From NCBI GenBank assembly GCA_943328365.2, contig CALPZT020000028.1, forward strand, positions 1-10,305: 10,305 nt of DNA, in the 5' to 3' direction. Each line of letters opens with the position of its first letter. The first letter of the stretch is position 1. Source of the stretch: Bifidobacterium breve. Its GTDB lineage: Bacteria; Actinomycetota; Actinomycetes; S36-B12. Below the pieces are notes generated by a model. That model worked only from the letters and a program-made list of their open reading frames with translations, ran no database searches and was not told the origin of the DNA. This document shows, piece by piece, positions 6,577 to 10,305 of this stretch. The position numbers and the translations under genes were made by a program.

Positions 6577-8472
6577 ATGTCGAGATTTCGGATGCTTGGC
6601 GCTGCATTGATCTGTGCGGTCATCAGCGTTCCTATGGTGGCGTCGCAGCCGGCACTTGCCGAGGATCCGGTGGTCCTGACCATCGGGGTCGGAGAGGACC
6701 TCGACTCCGCCAACCCGTTCACCGGGCTCTCCTCCCTCGCCTACGAGGCATTCACCCTGCAGTACCCGACCCTCACGCAGTACGCGGCCGATGACTTCTC
6801 GATCGTCCCCGGCCTCGCTGAATCATGGGAGGAGTCGGCTGACAAGAAGTCATGGACCTACCGACTTCGTCCGGGGATGAAGTGGAGCGATGGAGTCCCG
6901 ATCACCGCAGAGGACGTCGCCTACACGTTCAATCGGATCATCGACGGCAAGTATGAGCGGACGAACTACGGCTCGTATGTCGCCAACATGGTGCGCGCAG
7001 AGGCGTTGGACGACCTCACGGTGAAGGTAGATATCGCCAAGCCCAGCCCGGTCATGGACCACCTCTTCGTGTTCATTCTCCCCAAGCACGTCTGGGAGTC
7101 CATTGACGGCAAGGAGGTGCGCAAGTTCAAGAACGTCGGCACCCCTGAGTCGCCGACGGTTGGCTCAGGCCCGTACGTGATGGTCGAGCGGCGCGCGGGG
7201 CAGTTCACCAGGTTCAAGGCCAACCCCAACTGGTACGGCGGCGAGCGACCCGTCGATGAGGTCATCTTCAAGGTCTACAACAATCCGGACGCCCTCGGGC
7301 AGGCACTGAAGTCCGGAGAGATCGATCTTGCCCACGGCCTTGACCTCGGCGTGTATGAGTCGTTGAAGGAGATCCCCGAAATCACGACGGTCGCGTCGAC
7401 CCCTGCGAGTTTCAGTGAGGTCGCATTCAACACAGGTGCGGCACTTGAGGACGGCACGCCGATCGGCGACGGCAATCCGCTACTGAAGGACAAGGCCCTG
7501 CGTCAGGCCCTCAACTGGGCCATTGACCGCCAAGCGATCGTCGACAGGGTGCTCGGCGGCGAGGGTCTGCCCGGAAGCACGGTCATCCCGCCGCTGTACC
7601 CCCAGTGGCATCTGGATCCCGCCAACCCCTACACGCATGACCCGGCGAAGGCCGCTCAACTCCTCGATGCGGCCGGATACCCGATTGGTGCTGATGGCGT
7701 GCGCGCTGATGCGAAGGGCAACCGGCTGAGCTTCCGCCTCCTCTACCGCACCGAGGCTGAGGGCGCGAGCTCGCAGAAGTCCGCAGAGTTCGTGCAGTCC
7801 TACCTCAAGGATGTCGGTGTCGAGGTCCAGCTCAAGGGCGTGACGGAGGATGCCCTGTACGAGTTCGTCGGACAGGGCAATTTCGATATGTTCGAGTGGG
7901 GCTGGGGGGTCGAGCCTGACTCGAACTACATGCTCTCCACCTTCACCTGCGGCAGCAGGTCGTACGAGGAGGACGGCACGATCTATGCGAACCTGTCGGA
8001 TTCCTTCTACTGCAATCCTGAGTACGACGAGCTCTTCGACGAGCAGTCGCAGGAGACGGATTTCACCAAGCGCCAGGAGATCGTCAAGCGCATGCAGCAG
8101 ATGCTCTACGACGATGCCGTCTACATGGTGACCTACTACGCCAATGGCCTCGAGGCATACCGCAATGACCGCTTCACCGGGTGGGTCCAGCAGCCGAAGG
8201 GCAACGGCACCCTCATCTACCAGTGGGGAACGTGGTCCTACTTTGACGTCGAGCCAGTCACCGCGGCGACCGTCGCGGCGGAGGCAGGTGCGAGTGCCGC
8301 CCCGAGCGCGGCGGCGAGCGGCACGGATGCCGAGGCCCCGCAGGAGTCGGCATCAAGTGGGGTCAGCACCTGGGTCGTCGTCGGATTGCTCCTCGCCGTC
8401 ATCATCATCCTGATCCTCGTCGTCGTGCTCGTGCGCGGAAACCGGCGGGCGTCGAGCGCGGACCGCGAATAG
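6577..8472 (+). CDS. ABC transporter substrate-binding protein, family 5, with signal peptide and C-terminal membrane anchor
   Basis: The 631-residue protein starts with a Sec signal peptide (Arg3 and Arg5, hydrophobic 7-22, likely cut after ALA at 26-28). There is no lipobox cysteine at the cleavage site. The body (30-560) is a family 5 solute-binding protein like those for peptides, nickel and opines; the stretch GLAESWEESADKKSWTYRLR (79-98) and the following SDGVPITAEDVAYTFNRI are typical. Cys458 and Cys479 could form a disulfide. An Ala/Ser/Pro linker (about 562-598) leads to a transmembrane helix at 599-619 and a short basic tail, so it is probably fixed to the outer face of the membrane by its C-terminus. 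No permease or ATPase gene is adjacent. It is likely to collect the solute handled by the neighbouring enzymes, but the ligand is unknown. Confidence 0.9.
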   Translation: MSRFRMLGAALICAVISVPMVASQPALAEDPVVLTIGVGEDLDSANPFTGLSSLAYEAFTLQYPTLTQYAADDFSIVPGLAESWEESADKKSWTYRLRPGMKWSDGVPITAEDVAYTFNRIIDGKYERTNYGSYVANMVRAEALDDLTVKVDIAKPSPVMDHLFVFILPKHVWESIDGKEVRKFKNVGTPESPTVGSGPYVMVERRAGQFTRFKANPNWYGGERPVDEVIFKVYNNPDALGQALKSGEIDLAHGLDLGVYESLKEIPEITTVASTPASFSEVAFNTGAALEDGTPIGDGNPLLKDKALRQALNWAIDRQAIVDRVLGGEGLPGSTVIPPLYPQWHLDPANPYTHDPAKAAQLLDAAGYPIGADGVRADAKGNRLSFRLLYRTEAEGASSQKSAEFVQSYLKDVGVEVQLKGVTEDALYEFVGQGNFDMFEWGWGVEPDSNYMLSTFTCGSRSYEEDGTIYANLSDSFYCNPEYDELFDEQSQETDFTKRQEIVKRMQQMLYDDAVYMVTYYANGLEAYRNDRFTGWVQQPKGNGTLIYQWGTWSYFDVEPVTAATVAAEAGASAAPSAAASGTDAEAPQESASSGVSTWVVVGLLLAVIIILILVVVLVRGNRRASSADRE

Positions 8473-8475
8473 CTG

Positions 8476-9297
8476 ATGGGGAGTTTCGCGGACGGTCGAG
8501 ACGCCCGTATTCACTACAAGCAGGTGGGTGTGGGACCTGACATCGTCTGGGTGTCAGGTGCCGGCGGAACGATCGGTTCCTGGGATGCCTACCAGGTTCC
8601 CTTCTTCGAGTCGGAGTTTCGCAACACCACCTTCGACTGTCGTGGAGTGGGCCAGACGACCTCTGATCGACCGATGCCGTGGACGGTCGAGGACTTCTCT
8701 CAGGATGTCATTGATCTCATCGAGGCGGTCTGCTCTCCGCCGGTGGCGATCATCGGACTGTCGTTCGGGGGTGGCATCGTGCAGCAGGTCGCGATCGACC
8801 GGCCGGATCTCATCGCATGCGTGATAACGATGGGCACGGGCGCGGTGAGCCGCGGCTGGACCTGGGACTATCAGATGGCCGAAATCGAATGGCGCCGCGC
8901 AGGCAACCGACTAGACGGGATGATGGCGGTCATCCACTACGCCGCCATGTACTACCCGGCGCGCGTCCTCGGCGATCCGGTGCTCTGGCCGAAACTGCGC
9001 GATGAGCTCCTCGAGTACTACGAAACCGATACCGCGGAGGATTCGCTTATCGCGCAGTGGGAACCCTGCGTGCTCTTCGACCAGCGCGAGCAACTGAAGA
9101 CATGCACCGTTCCGATGCATGTCGTGGCGTTCGATCAGGATGTGCAGGCCGTGCCACAGGATGGTGAAGAAGTCGCGGCACTCACGCCGGGTGCCGAATT
9201 CCACCTATTCGAGGGCATGGGGCACTGCTCGATCTATGGCCACACGCAGGACATCCTCAACCCGTTCATCAAGGGCCTGGTTCAGCGCTACCTCTAG
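8476..9297 (+). CDS. Small alpha/beta hydrolase
   Basis: The 273-residue protein is a single-domain alpha/beta hydrolase. The oxyanion loop region reads VSGAGGTIGSW (26-36), the nucleophile elbow is GLSFGG with Ser96, a probable acid is Asp222 (or Asp220) in FDQDVQAVP, and His250 in GMGHC completes the triad. It has no signal peptide. Esterases, lactonases, C-C hydrolases and haloperoxidase-like enzymes share this layout, so the reaction cannot be named. It begins 3 nt after the TAG of the binding-protein gene (TAG CTG ATG) with no clear ribosome binding site, which implies translational coupling and the same mRNA. Its TAG stop lies within a CTAG that borders the IS remnant; the C-terminus (VQRYL) still looks natural for the fold, so the insertion probably did little harm. 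Confidence 0.88.
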   Translation: MGSFADGRDARIHYKQVGVGPDIVWVSGAGGTIGSWDAYQVPFFESEFRNTTFDCRGVGQTTSDRPMPWTVEDFSQDVIDLIEAVCSPPVAIIGLSFGGGIVQQVAIDRPDLIACVITMGTGAVSRGWTWDYQMAEIEWRRAGNRLDGMMAVIHYAAMYYPARVLGDPVLWPKLRDELLEYYETDTAEDSLIAQWEPCVLFDQREQLKTCTVPMHVVAFDQDVQAVPQDGEEVAALTPGAEFHLFEGMGHCSIYGHTQDILNPFIKGLVQRYL

Positions 9298-9310
9298 GGA
9301 AGCGCTGATT
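9298..9310 (+). repeat. Left terminal inverted repeat of the IS remnant
   Basis: GGAAGCGCTGATT starts directly after the hydrolase stop codon and pairs with 9551-9563 with two mismatches. Confidence 0.65.
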
Positions 9311-9372
9311 TTATCGTTCGTGTGATTGGTGTTTTGCCGGGCGTGAGGGGTTCGTTTCTGGGAGAATCCTTC

Positions 9373-9450
9373 ATGGCCAGCGACCAGATCAGTTTCACGG
9401 ATGTCGAGTATTCGAAGTGCCGGCCACCAGGGAGCCAGCAAGCGCCCTGA
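9373..9450 (+). pseudogene. IS5-family transposase, N-terminal remnant
   Basis: A 25-codon frame begins MASDQISFTDVEYSKC and stops at TGA. The 'xISFTDxEYS' opening is typical of IS5-group transposases, which normally continue with a basic region and then the DDE domain over some 250-330 residues. Identity to that pattern fades after residue 15, which marks the deletion junction near 9420. GGGAG 8 nt before the ATG shows that the native translation start is kept. No DDE motif survives, so the product is inactive. Confidence 0.6.
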
Positions 9451-9550
9451 CGTCGCCGACGGCCCGACGGCATCACCGCGGAGACCAAAACAGCGCCTCC
9501 TCAGCTCATCACGCGTGCCCGGAGGCACCCTTCATGGAAAACAGGCTGAT

Positions 9551-9563
9551 GATCAGCGGTTCC
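9551..9563 (-). repeat. Right terminal inverted repeat of the IS remnant
   Basis: GATCAGCGGTTCC is the inverted copy of the left end with two changes (positions 5 and 13 of the repeat) and is followed by CTAA, a YTAR site. Confidence 0.65.
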
Positions 9564-9575
9564 CTAACTGCCTAG

Positions 9576-9628
9576 GGCCCAGGGTCAGCCCCGTTACACG
9601 TCTACGAGCGCCTCTCTCTGGCTGGGCC
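9576..9628. repeat. Inverted repeat with a long loop between IS remnant and AlbA_2 gene
   Basis: GGCCCAG (9576-9582) pairs with CTGGGCC (9622-9628) across a 39-nt spacer. The spacing is too short for a tRNA and too long for an ordinary terminator. Its purpose is unclear; it may be chance in GC-rich sequence or a scar of a recombination site. Confidence 0.25.
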
Positions 9629-9649
9629 TAAAGGGACAAGCTTGCTGCG

Positions 9650-9688
9650 AAATGTAACCAAATGTAACTGGAGTGTGGTTACATTTGG
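9650..9688. promoter_or_regulatory. Three-copy TGTAAC operator: two direct repeats and one inverted
   Basis: AAATGTAAC occurs at 9650-9658 and again at 9660-9668, exactly 10 bp apart (one DNA turn). An inverted copy lies at 9678-9686. The second and third copies extend to a perfect 11-bp inverted repeat, CCAAATGTAAC / GTTACATTTGG (9658-9668 and 9678-9688), with a 9-nt spacer. The right arm ends 3 nt before the GTG start and covers the likely -10 box. This arrangement suits cooperative binding by a repressor, perhaps the product of the gene itself or a partner downstream. Confidence 0.6.
9680..9685 (+). promoter_or_regulatory. Likely -10 box of a leaderless AlbA_2-domain gene
   Basis: TACATT fits the TANNNT pattern of actinobacterial -10 boxes. 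Six nucleotides separate it from the GTG at 9692, placing transcription start at or next to the start codon. There is no Shine-Dalgarno. No good -35 is seen. The box lies inside the right arm of the operator. Confidence 0.4.
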
Positions 9689-9691
9689 CAC

Positions 9692-10305
9692 GTGCCTGCT
9701 TTCGACATCGAATCCGTGCTTGCCGACCTCCGAAGGCAACACGGCGACACCGCCGGTGTCGAGGTGAAGTCAGCGCGAGGCGGCTTGCCAAGCACCGTAG
9801 GTGAATCCCTATGCGCGCTCGCAAACCACCCCGGTGGCGGATTGCTTCTACTCGGCCTCGACGAGCAGGCAGGATTTGCCCCGGTCGGACTTACCGGCCT
9901 TCAGACGCTCAAGCAGGGGATTGCCAGCAAGGCGAGATCCTGTAGCCCTCCGGTGAGCATTGAGATCACCCAGCACGAACTGCAAGGCTATGCGGTAGTC
10001 GCCGTCAAGATCACTGAATGCGATCGTTCCGCCAAGCCGTGCCGCTTCGGGGGGAGAGGTTGGCTACGCGCGTGGGACGGCGACTACGCCATGTCGCGTG
10101 AGGAAGAGCAAGCCTTCCTCCGCCTCCGCGATGCGCCGCGAGCCGACAAAGAGCCCGTTGTCGGCACCACGCAAGCCGACCTCGATCCAGAACTAGTCGC
10201 GCTTTGGTTGACCACGGCCCGTGAAATGGATCCGTTGGGCCTCGGCAAATTCTCCGACGATGACGAGTGCCTGATGCGGGGCGGCGTCGTGTCCCCCCAG
10301 GGTGA
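9692..10305 (+). CDS. AlbA_2 (Schlafen-type) domain protein, 3' end outside window
   Basis: An open frame of 204 codons runs from a GTG to the right edge. Residues 22-135 fit the AlbA_2 domain: VEVKSARGGLPSTVGESL (23-40, with Glu24 and Lys26 as in the LEFK motif), then ALANHPGGGLLLLGLDE (42-58), PVGL at 64-67, and RAWDGDYAMSREE at 126-138, which matches the usual 'R.G..D..m...e' end of the domain. AlbA_2 proteins are putative nucleic-acid-binding factors, often with a C-terminal winged helix or ATPase domain, and many lie in mobile or defence islands. The C-terminal part after 140 is not recognised. Codon use is richer in CTA, TTG, GTA and CAA than the genes to the left, which suggests transfer. 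GTG is chosen because the next in-frame ATG (codon 134) would remove the domain. Confidence 0.75.
   Translation, partial: MPAFDIESVLADLRRQHGDTAGVEVKSARGGLPSTVGESLCALANHPGGGLLLLGLDEQAGFAPVGLTGLQTLKQGIASKARSCSPPVSIEITQHELQGYAVVAVKITECDRSAKPCRFGGRGWLRAWDGDYAMSREEEQAFLRLRDAPRADKEPVVGTTQADLDPELVALWLTTAREMDPLGLGKFSDDDECLMRGGVVSPQG

Larger units (their letters stand above)
9298..9563 (+). mobile_element. IS5-family-like remnant, internally deleted (266 bp, MITE-like)
   Basis: Two imperfect terminal inverted repeats bound a 266-bp block: GGAAGCGCTGATT on the left and the complement of GGAACCGCTGATC on the right (11 of 13 match). The flanks are CTAG (9294-9297) and CTAA (9564-9567), both fitting the YTAR target known for the IS5 group, though not identical as a fresh duplication should be. 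Inside the left end a ribosome binding site and the first codons of an IS5-like transposase remain; nearly all of the gene is gone. The inner sequence 9451-9550 is not recognised. Such a non-autonomous form could be moved by a full-length relative. The family assignment comes from my recognition of the N-terminus and ends, not a search. Confidence 0.65.

Noticed and set aside
9574..9630. tRNA-like or tRNA-fragment attachment site suggested by the GGCCCAG/CTGGGCC pair
   Set aside because: The span is only 57 nt, there is no anticodon arm or T-loop consensus, and no CCA end, so no tRNA call is made.
9401..9631. 76-codon plus-strand frame across the IS remnant
   Set aside because: It runs through the right inverted repeat and out of the element, and it does not resemble any transposase part.
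1..10305. CRISPR array or phage genes
   Set aside because: No regularly spaced repeats and no phage structural, integrase or lysis motifs were seen on either strand.

Overview
The window is GC-rich DNA with strongly G/C-ending codons, close gene packing, GTG as well as ATG starts, and one probable leaderless start. It looks like an Actinomycetota chromosome. No gene is specific enough to name a genus. There are seven protein genes other than the last one, an insertion-sequence remnant, and one further gene that runs off the right edge.

Left part (1-3382): the tail of an S9-type alpha/beta hydrolase ends at 277. It faces two minus-strand membrane genes. The nearer (331-1137) is a four-helix DUF2231 protein with a C-terminal cytochrome b5 domain, probably outside the cell. 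The other (1331-3382) is a large membrane protein carrying a spermidine-synthase-like SAM-binding domain that lacks a key catalytic Asp. A 200-bp divergent region with a perfect 7-7-7 inverted repeat (3437-3457) separates these from the plus-strand cluster.

Middle part (3583-9297): four genes in one direction form a likely catabolic unit. They encode a CocE/NonD-family serine hydrolase, a Rieske non-heme iron oxygenase alpha subunit, an exported family 5 ABC substrate-binding protein with a C-terminal membrane anchor, and a small alpha/beta hydrolase. The oxygenase has Glu at the bridging position, as in carnitine and betaine oxygenases. My reading is capture of a small solute, acyl ester or amide hydrolysis, and oxidative cleavage or hydroxylation. 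The substrate is unknown. No permease, ATPase or Rieske reductase is in the window, so partners must lie elsewhere.

Right part (9298-10305): immediately after the last hydrolase stop codon lies a 266-bp internally deleted IS5-like element with imperfect 13-bp terminal inverted repeats, YTAR-type flanks and the first codons of a transposase. Beyond it codon use shifts (more CTA, TTG, GTA, CAA). A gene with an N-terminal AlbA_2 (Schlafen-type) domain starts at a GTG with no ribosome binding site. It is preceded by three copies of a TGTAAC-containing repeat, two direct and one inverted. This looks like the edge of an accessory region, with a self-regulated gene of unknown job.
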